Assembly (NCBI GenBank): GCA_963619325.1
Contig: CAVEVQ010000005.1
Location: forward strand, 20,413-84,412
Length of the DNA: 64,000 nt
Direction: 5' to 3'
DNA from: UBA1181 sp963619325
GTDB taxonomy: Bacteria; Bacteroidota; Bacteroidia; Bacteroidales; Paludibacteraceae
Of this stretch, positions 63,917 through 64,000 are shown one piece after another. The position numbers and the translations under genes are program-made. How positions within the stretch are numbered: position 1 is the stretch's first letter; each line of letters starts with the position of its first letter. The notes below the pieces were generated by a model that saw nothing but the letters and a program-made list of their open reading frames with translations, was not told the origin of the DNA and did not search any database.

Positions 63917-64000
63917 CACTCGCTTTCAGAAAGGAAGCGGTCGAACGGGGAGCCGAGAGACCGACAGCAAGAAGAGATTTTTGAAGGAAATTGATTGATT

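Overview
The window is chromosomal DNA of a Bacteroidota member, most likely order Bacteroidales. The evidence is Bacteroides-type promoters (a TTTG-like -33 element about 20 bases before a TAnnTTTG -7 box), almost no Shine-Dalgarno sequences, a fused SecDF, a long-form IspG with an inserted domain, type IX secretion (T9SS) cargo with both type A and type B C-terminal sorting domains, a PorE-like OmpA protein, Porin_10-like and SUMF1/WG-repeat envelope proteins, and a glycan-binding surface lipoprotein. The base composition looks moderately AT-rich. I see no tRNA, rRNA, CRISPR array or insertion sequence.

Layout. 1-2718 (-): 5' part of a large secreted GH74-type xyloglucanase-like protein that runs off the left edge. 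2.8-8.3 kb (+): NfeD protease, M16 peptidase, YjdF-like membrane protein and an outer-membrane porin. 8.5-13 kb (+): a T9SS type B cargo protein whose frame breaks at an A8 run just after the signal peptide. 13.1-16.2 kb (-): aroE, a lipoprotein and a TPR protein. 16.4-19.5 kb (+): SUMF1-domain and WG-repeat proteins. 19.6-23.8 kb: convergent rsh (+) and PorE-like OmpA gene (-), sharing one terminator hairpin. 24.2-36.1 kb (+): a small barrel protein, a lipoprotein and a giant 3488-residue T9SS type A cargo protein, apparently one operon. 36.3-41.3 kb (+): secDF and ispG. 41.4-42.4 kb (-): an Rpn-type PD-(D/E)XK protein of foreign-looking composition. 42.57-46 kb (+): hisGDC behind an attenuator with a leader peptide carrying four consecutive histidines. 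46.1-51.6 kb (+): nadE, ilvE, a Cthe_2159-type beta-helix protein and a LOG protein. 51.6-54.3 kb (+): a sacsin-like GHKL ATPase. 54.4-58.1 kb (+): ribD, cls, a SufT/MIP18 protein and lpxH. 58.3-59.3 kb (+): glycan-binding lipoprotein. 59.4-59.9 kb: a 540-base gap that appears transcribed. 59.9-63.9 kb (+): coaX, an outer-membrane protein, a TPR protein and lptC. The right edge ends in a very strong promoter-like sequence.

The genes fit a cell that invests heavily in its outer surface. SecDF and the PorE-like protein belong to the export route used by the two large cargo proteins. The porin, barrels, LpxH and LptC serve outer-membrane and LPS biogenesis. The GH74-type protein and the glycan-binding lipoprotein suggest use of xyloglucan-like plant polysaccharide, although they lie 55 kb apart. 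The clearest regulatory discovery is the histidine attenuator at 42.57-42.71 kb, where protector, antiterminator and terminator hairpins can all be drawn base by base.
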